Source: Mercurialis annua
Lineage: Eukaryota > Streptophyta > Magnoliopsida > Malpighiales > Euphorbiaceae
DNA length: 64,000 nucleotides
Assembly (NCBI RefSeq): GCF_937616625.2
Contig: NC_065576.1
Coordinates: forward strand, 26,272,628 to 26,336,627
Direction of reading: 5' to 3'
This document shows, in pieces, positions 32,801 to 47,821 of this stretch. The number at the start of each line of letters is the position of its first letter. Position 1 is the first letter of the stretch. The notes below the pieces were generated by a model, which worked only from the letters and a program-made list of their open reading frames with translations, ran no database searches and was not told the DNA's origin. Made by a program: the position numbers and the translations under genes.

Positions 32801-35800
32801 TTACGCAGAGTGTGAATTTAAAATTATAATTGATTAGAATGTCGCGTCGCAAGTCTATTTAATGCGTCGTTACGATTACAATGCTTATGTCGCGTCACAA
32901 GTCTGTCTAACGCGTCGTTTTGATTACCTAACTATGGTTAGGTTATTGTACGCAAAGTGTGTGTGAAAAGTACCAATAGATTAGTATGTCGTGACTCAAG
33001 TCTCTTTAACGCGTCGTTCCGATTACCTAAACTTGGTTAGGTTATATTACGCAAAGTGTGTGTGAAAAGTGACAATTGATTAGTATGTTGCGTCTCAAGT
33101 CTATTTAACGCGACGTTCCGATTACCTAAGCATGGTTTCTATTATAGTACGCAAAGTGTGTGTGAAAAAGTCACGCTGGATTAGTATGTCGCGTCTCAAT
33201 TATCTTTATCGCGTTATTCCGATTACCTAAGCATGGTTAGGTTATATTACGGAAAGCGTGAGTGAAAAGTGACGATAGATTAGTATGTTGCGTCTCAAGT
33301 CTCTTTAACGCGTCGTTCCGATTATCAATGCATGGTTAAGTTATATTATGCAAAGTGTACGTGAAAAGTGATCCTAGATTAGTATGTCGCGTCTAAAGTT
33401 TCTTTAACACGTCGTTTCGATTACCTAAGCGTGGTTAGGTTATATTAAACAAAGTGTGCATAAAATGCGACTCAAGAATCGTATGACGTGTTTCAAGTCT
33501 CTTTAACGCGTCGTTTCAATTACATGCTTATGTCGAGTCACAAGTCTTTCTTACGCGTCATTCCGATTACCTAAGCATGGTTAGGTTATATTACACAAAG
33601 TGTGCGTGAAAAATGATAATAGATTAGTATGTCGCGTCTCAAGTCTGTTTAATGCGTCGTTCCTAATACCCAAGCATGGTTAGGTTATATTACGCAGGGT
33701 ATGCGAAAAAAGTGACGCTAGATTAGTATGTTGCGTCTCAAGGCTCTTTAATGTGCCGTTCCGATTAACTAAGCATGGTTAGGTTATATTACCCAATGTT
33801 TGCGTGAAAAGTGACACTAGATTAGTATGTCGCGTCTCAAGTCTCTTTAACGCGTCGTTTCGATTACCATGCTTATGTCGCGTCACAAGTCTCTCTAACG
33901 TGTTATTCCGATTACCTAAGCATGGTTAGTTTATAGTACGCAAAGTGTGCGTGAAAAGGATCAATAGATTAGTATGTCACGTCTCAAGTCTCTTTAACGC
34001 GTCGTTCCGATTACCTAAGCATGGTTAGTTTATATTACGCAAATTGTGCATGATAAGTGATGATAGATTAGTATGTCGCATCTCAAGCCTATTTAACGCA
34101 TCCTTCCAATTACCTAAGCATGCTTAGTTTATATTACGCAAAGTGTGCGTGAAAAGTGACGCTAGATTAGCATGTCGCGTCTCAATTCTCTTTTCCGTGT
34201 TATTCCAATTACCTAAGCATGGTTAGGCTATATTACGCAAAGTGTGCGTGAATAGTGACGCTAGATTATTATGTCGTGTCTCAAGTCTGTCTAACGCGTC
34301 GTTCCGATTACCTAAGCATGGTTATGTTATATTAGGAAAAGAAAGCATGAAAAGTGACGCTGGATTAGTATGTCGCATTCAAGTCTCTTTAACGCGTCGT
34401 ATCGATGTTGCTTATGTCGCGTTAGAAGTCTCTCTAACGCGTCGTTCTGATTACCTAAGCATGGTTAAGTTATATTACGCAAAGTGTGCGTGAAAAGTGA
34501 CGCTAGATTACTTAAGCATCGTTTGGTTATATTACGCAAAGTTTGCGTGAAAAGTGATGCTAGATTATTATGACGCGTCTCCATTCTCTTCAACGCATTG
34601 TTCCCATTACCTACGCACGGTTAGGTTATATTACGCAAAGCGTGCGTCAAAAGTGACGCTAAATTATTAAGTCGCGCCTCAAGTTTGTTTAACACGTTGT
34701 TCCGATTACCTAAGCATGGTTAGGTTATATTAGGAAAAGTGTGCGTGAAAAGTGACGCTAAATAAGTAAGTCGCGTCTCAAGTCTCTTTAACGCGTCGTT
34801 CCGATTACTTAAGGATGGTTATGAAAAGTGTGTGTAAACAGTGACGCTAAATTAGTATGGCGTGTCTCAAGTCTATTTAACGCGTTGTTTCGATTACCAA
34901 GCTTATTTCGCGTCACAAGTCTCTCTAACACGTCGTTCTGATTACCTAAGCATGGTTAGGTTATATTACGCAAAGTGTGCGTGAAAAATGACAATTGGTT
35001 AGGATGTCGCGTTTCAAGTCTATTTAACGCGTCGTTCCTATTACCTAAGAATGGTTAGGTTATATTACGCAAGGTGTGCGTAAAACGTGACGCTAGATTA
35101 ATTTGTCACGTCTCAATTCTCTTTAACGCATCGTTTCGATTGCCTAAGCATGGTTAGGTTATATTACACAAAGTTTGCGTGGAAAGTGATGCTAGATTAG
35201 TACGTCGCATGTCAAGTGTCCGTAACGCTTCTTTTCGATTACCATGCTTATGTCGCGTCACAAGTCTCTGTAACGCGTCGTTCCGATTACCTAACCATGG
35301 TTAGGTTATTGTACACAAAGCGTGCATGAAAAGGATCAATTGATTAGTATGTCGCGTTACAAGTCTCTTTAACGCGCCGTTCCGATTATCTAAGCATGGT
35401 TAGGTTATATTATGCAAAATGTGCGTGAAAAGTGACGCTAGATTAGTATGTCCAGTCTGAAGAGTCTTTGACGCGTCGTTCCGATTACCTAAGCAAGGTT
35501 AAGTTATCTTACGCGAAGTGTGCGTAAAAAGTGACCCGATATGAGTGTGTATTGTCTCAAGTCTCTTTAATGCGTAGTTCCGATTACCATGCTTATGTCG
35601 CGTCAGAAGTCTCTCAAACGCGTCGTTCGGATTACCTAGGCATGGTTAGGTTATATTATGCAAAGTGTGCGTGAAAAATGACAATTGATTAGTATATCGC
35701 ATCTCAAGTCTATTTAACGTGTGGTTCCAATTACTTAATCATGGTTTGGTTATATTATTACGCAAAGTGTGCGTGTAAAATGACAATAGATTAGTATGTC

Positions 35801-37375
35801 GCGTATTAAGTGTATCTAACGCGTCGTTCCGATTACCTAAGCATGGTTAGGTTATATCATGCAAAGTGTGCAGGAATAGTGACGCTAGATTAGTAAGTCG
35901 CATCTCAATTCTCTTTAACGCGTTGTTCCGATTACCTAAGCATGCTTAGATTATATTATGCAAAGCGTGCGTGAAAAGTGACGCTAGATTAGTATGTCTC
36001 CTCTCATGTCTATTTAACGCGTAGTTCCGATTACCTAAGAATGGTTAGGTTATTAGGCAAAGTGTGCGTGAAAAGTAATGCTAGATTAGTATGTCGTGTC
36101 TCAAGTCTATTTAACGCGTTGTTTCGATTACCATTCTTATGTCGCGTCATAAGTCTCTCTAACACGTCGCTTCGCTTACCTAAGCATGGTTAGGTTATAT
36201 TACGTAAAGTGTGCGTTTTCAGTGATGCCAGATTAGTATGCCGCGTCTTAAGTCTCTTTAACGTGTCGTTCCGATTACCTAAGCATGGTTAGGTTATATT
36301 ACGCAAAGTGTTCTTGAAAAGTGACGCTAGATTAATTCGTCACGTCTTAATTCTCTTTAACGCGTTGTTCCGACGACCTAAGCATGGTTAGGTTATATTA
36401 CGCAAAGTTTGCGTGAAAAGTGACGCTAGATTAGTATGTCGCGTCTCAAGTATCTTCAACGCGTTGTTTTGATTACCATGCTTATGTCGCGTCATAAGTC
36501 TCTCTAACGCGGCGTTCCGATTCCCTAAGCATGGTTAGGTTATAGTACGCAAAGTGTGCGTGAAAAGGATCAATAGATTAGTATGTCGTGTCTCAAGTCT
36601 CCTTAACCTGTCGTTCCGATTACCTAAGCATGGTTAGGTATATTTTTCAAAATGTGCATGAAAAGTGACGCTAGATTAGTATGTCCAATCTCAAGTCTCT
36701 TTAACGTGTTGTTCCGATTACCTAAGAATCGTTAGGTATACTACGCAAAGTGTGCGTGAAAAGTGACCCTAGATTAGTATGTTTCGTCACAAGTCTATTT
36801 AACGCGTCGTTTCAATTACAATGCTTATGTCGCGTCACAAGTCTCTCTAACGTGTCGTTTTGATTACCTAAATATGGTTAGGATATATTACGAAAAGTGT
36901 GCGTGAAAAGTGACGATAGATTAGTATGCCGCGTCTCAAGTCTCTTTAGCGCCTCGTTCCGATTACCTAAGCATGGTTAGGTTATATTACGCAAAGTGTG
37001 CTTGAAAAGTGAGGCTAGATTAATTTGTCGCGTCTCAAGTCTCTCTAACGCGTCGTTCCGATTTCCTAAGCATGGTTGGGTTATATTACGCAAAGTGTGC
37101 GTAGAAAGTGACACTAGTTAATATCGCGCGTCTCAAGTCTCTTTAATGCGTCGTATCGATTACCATGCATATGTCTCGTCAGAAGTCTCTCTAATGCGTT
37201 GTTCTGATTAACTAAGCATGGTTAGGTTATATTACGCAAAGTGCGCATGAAAAATGACAATAGATTAGTATATCGCGTCTCATGTCTATTTAACCCGTCG
37301 TTCCAATTACATAAGCATTGTTAGGTTATAATACGCAATGCGTGCGTGAAAAGTGACGGTAGATTAGTATGGCGT
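29896..37375 (+). repeat. Divergent 99-bp satellite monomers
   Basis: Continuous + oriented monomers, but each differs more from its neighbours than in the flanking blocks, and I see no long repeating order. Small deletions inside monomers are common (about 30630, 30810, 31090, 34500). The longest satellite frame (133 residues, 32362-32763) lies here and is made of the 33-residue periodic peptide. This looks like an older or less homogenised part of the array. No gene is seen. Confidence 0.88.
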
Positions 37376-40300
37376 TTAATGCGTTAAAAAGACTAGAGAT
37401 GAAACATACTAATCTAGCGTCAATTTTCATGCACACTTTGCGTAATATAACCTAACTATGCTTAGGTAATTGGAACGACGCGTTAAAGAGACTTGAGACG
37501 CAACATACTAATCTAGTGTCACCTTTTATGCACACTTTGCGTAATATAACATAACCATGCTTAGATAGTCGGAACAACACGTTAACCTAACCATGCTTAG
37601 GTAATCTGAACGACACGTTAGAGAGACTTGTGACGCAACATAAGCATGGTAATCGGAACGATGCGTCAAAGACACTTGAGCCGCGACATACAAATCTAAT
37701 GTCCCTTTTCACGCATATTTTGCGTAATATAACCTAACCATGCATAAGTGATCGGAACGATGTGTTAGATAGACTTGAGACGCGACATACTAATCTATTG
37801 TCATTTTTCACACACACTTTGCATAATATAACCTAACCATGTTTAGGTAATCGTAACGACGTGTTAAATAGACTTGACACGCGACATAATAATCCATTGT
37901 CATTTTTCACGCACACTATGCGTAATATACAACCTAACCATGCTTAGGTAATCGGAACAACGCGTTAGAGAGAATTGAGACGCGACATAGTAATCTAGTG
38001 TCACTTTTCACGTACACTTTGCGTTATATAACAAAACCCTGCCTAGGAAATCGGAACAACGCGTTAGAGAACTTAAGACGCGACATACACTTTGCGTAAT
38101 ATATCCTGACCATGTTTAGGAGATCGGAACGACGCGCTGAAGAGACTTGAGATGCGATATACTAATCTAGCATCACTCATTACACACACTTCGCATAATA
38201 TAACATAACCATGGTTAGGTAATCGGAACAACGCGTTAAAGAGAATTTAGACGCGACATAATAATTTAGTGTCACTTTTCAAGCACACTTTGCGTAATAT
38301 AACCTAACCATGCTTAGGTAATCGGAACGATGCGTTAGATAGACTTGAGAAGCGACATACTAATCTATTGTCATTTTTCACGAACACTTTGCATAAAATA
38401 ACCTAACCGTGCTTAGGTAATCGGAAAGACGCGTTAGAGAGACTTGGGACGCGAAATAGGCATGGTAATCGAAACAACGCATTAAAGAGACTTGAAACTC
38501 GCCATACTAATCTAGCATCACCTTAAACGCACACTTTGCGTAATATAACCAAACCATGCTTAGAAAATTGGAACGACGCGTTTGAGAACTAGGGACGCGA
38601 CATACTAATCCAGCGCCTCTTTTCACGCACTCTTTTCTTAATATAACCTAACCATGCTTAGGTAATTGTAACGACGCGTTAACGAGACTTATGACGCGAG
38701 ATAAGCATGGTAATTGAAACGACGCGCTAAAGAGACTTGAGATGCGACATACTAATCTAGCGTCACTTTTCAGGCACACTTTGCGTAATATTACCTAACC
38801 ATGCTTAGGTAATCGGAAAGACGTGTTAGATAGACTTGAGACGCGACATACTAATCCATTGTCATTTTTCACGCACATTTTGCGTAATACAACATAACCA
38901 TGCTTAGGTAATCAGAACGACGCGATAAATAGACTTGAGACGCGACATACTAATCTAACATAACTTTTCACGCACTCTTTGCGTAATATAACCTTACCAT
39001 GATTAGGTAATCGGAACGAAACGTTAGAGAGACTTAAGAGGCGACATTCTAATCAATTGTTTCTTTTCACGCACACTTTGTGTAATATAACCTAACCACG
39101 CTTAGGTAATCGGAACGATGAATAGAGAGACTTGTGACGCGACATAAGCATAGTAATCGAAATGACGCGTTAAAGAGACTTGAGACGCGTAATACTAATC
39201 TAGCGTCACTTTTTATGCACACTTTGCGTAATATTAGCTAACCATGCTTAGGAAATCGGAACGACTCGTTAGAGAGACTTGATACGCGACATACTAATCT
39301 AGCATCACTTTTCACGCACATTTTGCGTAATATAACCTAGCCATGCTTAGGTAGTTGGAAAAACGTGTTATAGAGGAAACGCGTCATACTAATCTAGTGT
39401 CACTTTTTCACACACTTTGTGTAATATAACCTAACCATGCTTAGGTAATCAGAACGACGCGTTAGAGAGACTTGTGACGCGACTTACTAATCTAGCGTCA
39501 TTTTTCACGCACACTTTGCGTAATATAACCTAACCATGCTTAGGTTATCGGAACGACGAGTTAAAGTGACTTGAGACGCGACATACTAATCTAGCGTCAC
39601 TTTTCACGCACACTTTGCGTAATATAACCTAACTATGCTTAGGTAATCGGAACGACGCGTTAAAGAGACTTGAGACGCGACGTACTAATCTGGCATCACT
39701 TTTCACGCACACTTTGCGTAATATAACCTAACCATGCTTAGGTAATCGGAACGACGCGTTAAAGAGACTTGAGACGCGACATACTAATCTGGCATCACTT
39801 TTCACGCACACTTTGCGTAATACAACCTAACCATGCTTGGGTTATCAGAACGACGCTTTAAAGAGACTTGAGACGCGACATACTAATCTGGCATCACTTT
39901 TCATGCACACTTTGCGTATAAAAACCTAACCATGCTTGGGTAATCAAAACGACGCATTAAAGAGACTTGAGACACGACATAATAATCTAGCATCACTTTT
40001 CACGCATAATTTTCTTAATATAACCTAATTTTCTTATTATAACCTAACCATGCTTAGGTAAACGGAATGACCCGTTAAAAACACTTGTGACGCGACATAC
40101 TAATCTAGCGGCACTTTTAACGCACAATTTGTGTATTGTAACCTAACCATGCTTAGGTAATTGGAACGTTGCGTTAAAGAGACTTAAGACGCGGCTTACT
40201 AATCTATTGTCACTTTTCACGCTAACTTTGCATAATATAACCTAACCATGCTTAGGTAATCGGAATGACGCGTTAGAGAGACTTGTGACGTAACATACTA

Positions 40301-43300
40301 ATATAGCGTCACTTTTCACGTACACTTTGCGTAATATTAGATAACCATGCTTATAGGTAATCGGAACAACGCGTTAGAGAGAGACTTGTAACGCGACACA
40401 AGCATGGTAATAGAAATAACGCGTTAAAGAGACTTGAGATGCGACATACTAATATAGCGTCACTTTTCACGACACTTTGCGTAATATAACCTAACCATGC
40501 TTAGGTAATCGGAACGACGCGTTAAAGAGACTTGTGATCTGACATACTAATCTAGCGGCACTTTTAACGCACACTTTGCATAATGTTACCTAACCATGCT
40601 TAGGTAATCGGTATAACGCGTTAAAGAGACATGAGACACGACTTACTAATCTAGCGTCACATTTCAAGCAGACTTTTCGTTATATGACCTAAGTATGCTT
40701 AGGATATTGGAACGACGCGTTAGAGAGACTTGTGACGCGATATAAGCATGGTAATCGAAATGACGCGTTAAAGAGACTTTGAGACGCTACATACTACTCT
40801 AGCGTCACTTTTCACGCATACTTTGCGTAACATAACCTAACCATACTTAGGTATTCAGAATGACGCGTTAGAGAGACTTGTTAGGCGACATTCTAATCTA
40901 GCGTCACTTTTCACACAAACTTTGCGTAATATAACCTAACCATTCTTAGGTAATCGGAACGACGCGTTAAAGAGACTCTAGACGCGACATACTAATCTAG
41001 CGTCACTATTCACGCACTCTTTGCGTAATATAACCTAACCATGCTTAGGTTATCGGAACGACACGTTAGAGAGACTTGTGACGCGACTTACTAATCTAGC
41101 GTCACTTTTCACGCACACCTTGCGTAATATAACCTAACCATGCTTAGGTAATCGGAACGACACTTTAGAGAGACTTTTGATGCAACATACAAATCTAGCG
41201 GCACTTATATAGCACACATTGCGTAATATCTAACCATGCCTATGTAATTGTAACGACGCGTTAGAGAATTTTGACGCGACATAAGCATATGACAATCGAA
41301 ACGACGCGTTATAGAGACTTGAGACGCGCCATACTAATCTAGCGTCGCTTTTCACGTACACTTTGCGTAATATAACCTAACCATGCTTAGGTACACTTAA
41401 CGACGCGTTAAAGAGACTTGAGACGCGACATACTAATCTAGCGTCCCTTTTCACGCACACTTTGCATAATATAATCCAATAATGCTTAGTTAATAGAAAC
41501 GACGCGTTAAAGAGACTTGAGACGCGTTATAATAGTCTAGCGTCACTTTTCACGCACATTTTGCGTAAAATAACCTAACCATGCATAGGTAATCGGAACG
41601 ACGCGTTAAATAGACTTGAGACGCGACATACTAGTCCAGCGTAACTTTTCACGCACACATTGCGTAATTTAATCTAACCATGCTTAGGTAATCGGAACAA
41701 CGAGTTAAAGGGACTTGTGACACGACATACTAATCTAGCGGCACTTTCAACGCACACTTTTCTTAATATTACATAACCATGCTAAGGTAATCGGAACAAT
41801 GCGTTAAAGAGACTTGAGACATGACTTACTAACATAGTGTCACTTTTCACGCACTATTTGCGTATTAAATCCTAACCATGCTTACGTAATTAGAACGCAC
41901 GTTAGAGAGACTTGTGACGCAACATACTAATCTAGCATCAGTTTACGCACACTTACCGTAATATAACCGAACAATGCTTAGGTAATCAGAACGACGCATT
42001 AGAGAGACTTGTGACACGACATAAGGATGGTAATCGAAAAGACGCGTTAAAGAGACTTAAGACGCGCCTTACTAATCTACCGTCACTTTTACGCAAACTT
42101 TGCGTAATATAACATAACCATGCTCAGATAATCTGAACGATGCGTTAAGTAGACTTGAGAGGCGACATACTAATCTAGCGCAACTTTTCACGCACACTTT
42201 GCGTAATCTAACTAAACCATGCTTAGGCAATCGGAACAACGCGTTAAAGAGACTTGAGGCGTGACATACTTATCTAGCGTCAGTTTTCACGCACACTTTG
42301 CATAGTATAACTTAACCATCCCCTAGGTAATTGGAACGACGTGTTATAGATACTTGAGACGCGACATACTAATCTAGCGAATGTTTGCAAAAACTTTGAG
42401 TAATATAACCTAACCATGCTTAAGGTAATCGGAACGGCGCGTTAGAGAGACTTTTGACGTGACATACTAATCTAGCGTCGCTTTTCACGCACACTTTGCA
42501 TAATATAACCTAACCATGGATAGGCAATCGGAACGACGCATTTGAGAGACTTGTTGCGCAACATAAGCATGGTAATAGAAACGACCTGTTAAAGACACTT
42601 GAGACGCGGCATACTAATCAAGCGACTCTTTGCGCAAACTTTTAGTAATATAACCTAACCATGCTTAGGTAATCGGAACGACGCGTTATAGAGACTTGAG
42701 ACGCGACTTACTAACTTAGTGTCACTTTTCACGCACTATTTGCGTAATATAACCTAACCATGCATAGGCAATCGAAACAATGCGTTAAATAGACTTGAGA
42801 CACGCCACACTAATCTAGCGTGACTTTTTACATACACTTTGCATAATATAACCTAACCATTATTAGGTAATCTGAACAACGCGTTAAAGAGACTCTAGAT
42901 GCGACGTACTAATCTAGCGTCACTTTTCATGCACACTTTGCGTAATATAACCTAACCATGCTTAGGTAATCGGTACAATGCATTAAAGAGACTGGAGACG
43001 GAAAATACTAGTTTAGCGTCACATTTCACGCACACTTTACGTAAAATAATCTAACCATGCTTAGGTAATCGGTACGACGAGTTATAGAGACTTGAGACGC
43101 GACATACTAAGCTAGCGTAACTTTTCACGCAGACTTCGCGTAATATAACCTAATCATGCCGAGTTATAGAGACTTGAGACGCGACATACTAAGCTAGCGT
43201 AACTTTTCACGCACACTTTGCGTAATATAACCTAACCATGCTTAGGTTATCGGAACGACGTGTTAAGACGCGACTTACTAATCTATTATCATTTTTCACG

Positions 43301-43875
43301 CACACTTTGCGTAATATAAACTAACCATGCTCAGGTAATCGGTACGACGCGTTAAAGAGAATGGAGACGCGACATACTAATCTAGCGTCATTTTTTACGC
43401 ACACTTGACGTAATATAACCTAACAATGCTTAGGTAATTGGAACGACGCGTTAAATAGACTTGAGACGCGACATACTAATCAATTATTATTTTTAACGCA
43501 CACTTTGCGTAATATAACCTAACCATGCTTAGGTAATCGAAACGACGCGTTAAAGAGACTTGAGAAACGGCATACTAATCTAGCGTCATTTTTTGCGTAA
43601 TATATAACCTTAACCATGTTACAGAGACTTGAGATGCGACAAACTAATCTAGTGCCACTTTTTAGGCACAATTTGCGTAATATAACCTAACATACTTAGG
43701 AAATTAGAACGACGGGTTAGAGAGACTTGAGACGCGACATACTAATCTATTGTTATTTTTCACGCATACTTGGCGTAATATAACCTAACCATGCTTAGGT
43801 GATTGGAACCACGCGTTAAATAGATTTGAGACACGACATACTAATCTATTGTCATTTTTCACGCACACTTTGCGT
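37376..43875 (-). repeat. 99-bp satellite in inverted orientation
   Basis: Monomers read as the reverse complement of the left half (AATATAACCTAACCATGCTT, GGAACGACGCGTTAAAGAGA). The switch lies in GGCGTTTAATGCGTTAAAAA near 37371-37390, where a + oriented ...TTTAATGCGT meets a - oriented GCGTTAAAAAGAC. The part from 37651 to about 43165 is repeated at 47822-52350. Confidence 0.92.
39540..39960 (-). repeat. Run of near-consensus monomers
   Basis: Consecutive units are exactly 99 bp apart (AGGTAATCGG at 39641 and 39740) and almost identical, sharing the variant TCTGGCATCACTT. The paralogous run lies at about 49740-50130. This is the cleanest place to read the monomer consensus and points to recent local homogenisation. 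Confidence 0.85.
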
Positions 43876-44409
43876 TCCGACTAACTTGTCGTTCCGATTA
43901 ACTAAGCATGGTTTGGTTATATTACGCAAAGTGTGCGTGAAAAATGACAATAGATTAGTATGTCACGTCTCAAGTCTATTTAACGCGTCGTTCCGATGAC
44001 TAAGAATGGTTAGGTTGTATTACGCAAATTGTGCGTAAAAATGACAATAGATTAGTATGTCGCGTCTCAAGTCTATCTAACGCGTCGTTCAAATTACCTA
44101 AGCTTGTTTTGGTTATATTACGCAAAGTATGTGTCAAAAATGACGCTAGATTTAGTATGTCACCTCTCAAGTCTCTTCAATGCGTCGTTTCGATTACCAT
44201 GCTTGTTTCGCGTCACAAGTCTCTTTAAGCGTCGTTACAATTACCTAAGCACGGTTAACTTATATTACAAAAGTGTGCGTGAAAAGTGACGTTAGATTAG
44301 TATGTCGTGTCTCAAGTCTCTCGAACGCGTCGTTCCGATGACCTAAGCAGGGTTAGGTTATTTTACACAAAGTGCGCGTGAAAAGTGTTGCAAGATTAGT
44401 ATGTCACGC
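43876..44409 (+). repeat. Inverted 0.53-kb satellite island
   Basis: A + oriented block inside the - oriented region. It reads as the reverse complement of about 45549-46060 and carries the same 65-residue frame found on the minus strand at 45725-45922 and 47148-47345. On both sides lies the same - oriented stretch (about 43738-43875 and 44412 onward, sharing ATTTTTCACGCATACTTGG), so the island is bracketed by a direct repeat of about 137 bp. Confidence 0.85.
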
Positions 44410-44421
44410 GACATACTAATC
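44394..44421. repeat. Inversion junction palindrome
   Basis: GATTAGTATGTC and its reverse complement GACATACTAATC face each other across ACGC. This marks the switch from + to - monomers. Confidence 0.85.
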
Positions 44422-47400
44422 TATTGTTATTTTTCACGCATACTTGGCGTAATATAACCTAACCATGCTTAGGTGATTGGAACCACGCGTTAAATAGATT
44501 TGAGACGCGACATACTAATCTATTGTCATTTTTCACGCACACTTTGCGTAATATAACCTAACCATGATTAGGTAATTGGAACGACGAGCTAAATAGACTT
44601 GAGACACGACATACAAATGTATTGTTACTTTTCACGCACAATTTTCTAAAAAAAAAACTAACCATGCTTAGGTAATCGAAACAACGCGTTAAAGATACTT
44701 GAGACGCGTAATACTAATCTAGCGTCACTTTTCATGCACACTTTGTGTAATATAACCTAACCATGCTTAGGTAATCGGAACGACACGTTAAAGAGACTTG
44801 AGACGCGACATACTAATCTGGCATCACTTTTCACGCACTCTTTACTTTATATAACCTAAGCATGCTTAGGTAATCGGAACAACGCGTTAAAGAGACTTGA
44901 TATGCGACATACTAATCTATTGTTACTTTTCACGCACGCTTTACGTAATATAACCTAACCATGCTTAGGTAATAGGAACGACGCGTAAAAGAGCCTTGAG
45001 ACGGGACATATTAATCTAGGTCACTTTTCACGCAAACCTTGCGTAATATAACCTAACCATGTTTAGGTAATTGGAACGAAGCGTTAAAGAGACTTGAGAC
45101 GCGACATACTAATCTAGCGTCACTTTTCACGCACACTTTGTATAATATAACCTAACAATGCTTAGGTAATCAGAACGACGCGTTAAAGATATTTGAGACG
45201 CGACATACTAATCTAGCGTCACTTTTCACGCACTCGTTGCGTAATATAACCTAACCATGCTTAGGAAATCGGAACAACGGGTTAAAGAGAAATGAGATGC
45301 GACATACTAATCTATCGTCACTTTTCACGCACAATTTGCATAATATAACCTAACCATGCTTAGGTAATCGGAAAGACACGTTAACTCGACTTGAGACGCG
45401 ACATACTAATCTATTGCTACTTTTCACGCACACTTTGCGTAATATAACCTAACCATTCTTAGGTAATCATAACAACACGTTAGAGAGACTTGTGACGCGA
45501 CATAAGCATGGTAATCAAAACGACGAGTTTAAGAGACTTGAGACGCGACATACTAATCTTGCAACACTTTTCACGCGCACTTTGTGTAAAATAACCTAAC
45601 CCTGCTTAGGTCATCGGAACGACGCGTTCGAGAGACTTGAGACACGACATACTAATCTAACGTCACTTTTCACGCACACTTTTGTAATATAAGTTAACCG
45701 TGCTTAGGTAATTGTAACGACGCGTTAAAGAGACTTGTGACGAGAAACAAGCATGGTAATCGAAACGACGCGTTGAAGAGACTTGAGAGGTGACATACTA
45801 AATCTAGCGTCATTTTTGACACATACTTTGCCTAATATAACCAAAACAAGCTTAGGTAATTTGAACGACGCGTTAGATAGACTTGAGACGCGACATACTA
45901 ATCTATTGTCATTTTTACGCACAATTTGCGTAGTACAACCTAACCATTCTTAGTCATCGGAACGACGCGTTAAATAGACTTGAGAAGTGACATACTAATC
46001 TATTGTCATTTTTCACGCACACTAATATAACCTAACCATGCTTAGTTAATCGGAACGACAAGTTAGAGAGACTTGTGACGCGACATAAGCATGGTAATCG
46101 AAACGACGCGTTAAAGATACTTGAGACGTGTAATACTAATCTAGCGTCACTTTTCATGCACACTTTGTGTAATATAACCTAACCATGCTTAGGTAATCGG
46201 AACGACACGTTAAAGAGACTTGAGACGCGACATACTAATCTGGCATCACTTTTCACGCACTCTTTACTTTATATAACCTAAGCATGCTTAGGTAATCGGA
46301 ACAACGCGTTAAAGAGACTTGATATGTGACATACTAATCTATTGTTACTTTTCACGCACGCTTTACGTAATATAACCTAACCATGCTTAGGTAATAGGAA
46401 CGACGCGTAAAAGAGCCTTGAGACGGGACATATTAATCTAGCGTCACTTTCCACTCAAACCTTGCGTAATATAACCTAACCATGTTTAGGTAATCGGAAC
46501 AAAGCGTTAAAGACACTTGAGACGCGACATACTAATCTAGCGTCACTTTTCACGCACACTTTGTATAATATAACCTAACAATGCTTAGGTAATCAGAACG
46601 ACGCGTTAAAGAGATTTGAGACGCGACATACTAATCTAGCGTCACTTTTCACGCACTCGTTGCGTAATATAACCTAACCATGCTTAGGAAATCGGAACAA
46701 CGGGTTAAAGAGAAATGAGATGCGACATACTAATCAATCGTCACTTTTCACGCACAATTTGCGTAATATAACCTAACTATGCTTAGGTAATCGGAAAGAC
46801 GCGTTAACTCGAATTGAGACGCGACATACTAATCTATTGCTACTTTTCACGCACACTTTGCGTAATATAACCTAACCATGCTTAGGTAATCAGAACAACA
46901 CGTTAGAGAGACTTGTGACGCGACATTAGCATGGTAATCAAAACGACGAGTTTAAGAGACTTGAGACGCGACATACTAATCTTGCAACACTTTTCACGCG
47001 CACTTTGTGTAAAATAACCTAACCCTGCTTAGGTCATCGGAACGACGCGTTCGAGAGACTTGAGACACAACATACTAATCTAACGTCACTTTTCACGCAC
47101 ACTTTTGTAATATAAGTTAACCGTGCTTAGGTAATTGTAACGACGCGTTAAAGAGACTTGTGATGCAAAACAAGCATGGTAATCGAAACGACGCGTTGAA
47201 GAGACTTGAGAGGTGACATACTAAATCTAGCGTCATTTTTGACACATACTTTGCGTAATATAACCAAAACAAGCTTAGGTAATTTGAACGACGCGTTAGA
47301 TAGACTTGAGACGTGACATACTAATCTATTGTCATTTTTACGCACAATTTTCGTAGTACAACCTAACCATTCTTAGTCATCGGAACGACGCGTTAAATAG

Positions 47401-47821
47401 ACTTGAGACGTGACATACTAATCTATTGTCATTTTTCACGCACACTTTGCGTAATATAACCTAACCATGCTTAGTTAATCGGAACGACACGTTAGAGAGA
47501 CTTGTGGCCCGACATAAGCATGGTAATCGAAACGACGCGTTAAAGATACTTGAGACGCGTAATACTAATCTAGCGTCACTTTTCATGCACACTTTGTGTA
47601 ATATAACCTAACCATGCTTAGGTAATCTGAACGACACGTTAAAGAGACTTGAGACGCGACATACTAATCTGGCATCACTTTTCACGCACTCTTTACTTTA
47701 TATAACCTAAGCATGCTTAGGTAATCGGAACAACGCGTTAAAGAGACTTGATATGCGACATACTAATCTATTGTTACTTTTCACGCACGCTTTACGTAAT
47801 ATAACCTAACCAAGCTTAGGT
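44410..47821 (-). repeat. Satellite with 1.42-kb higher-order repeat
   Basis: The variant AAAGATACTTGAGACG recurs at 44691, 46113 and 47542, spacings of 1422 and 1429 bp, with identical order of intervening variants. The third copy is cut off after about 280 bp, where the 10-kb paralogous segment starts. A run of A (about 44647-44657) interrupts a monomer. Confidence 0.88.
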
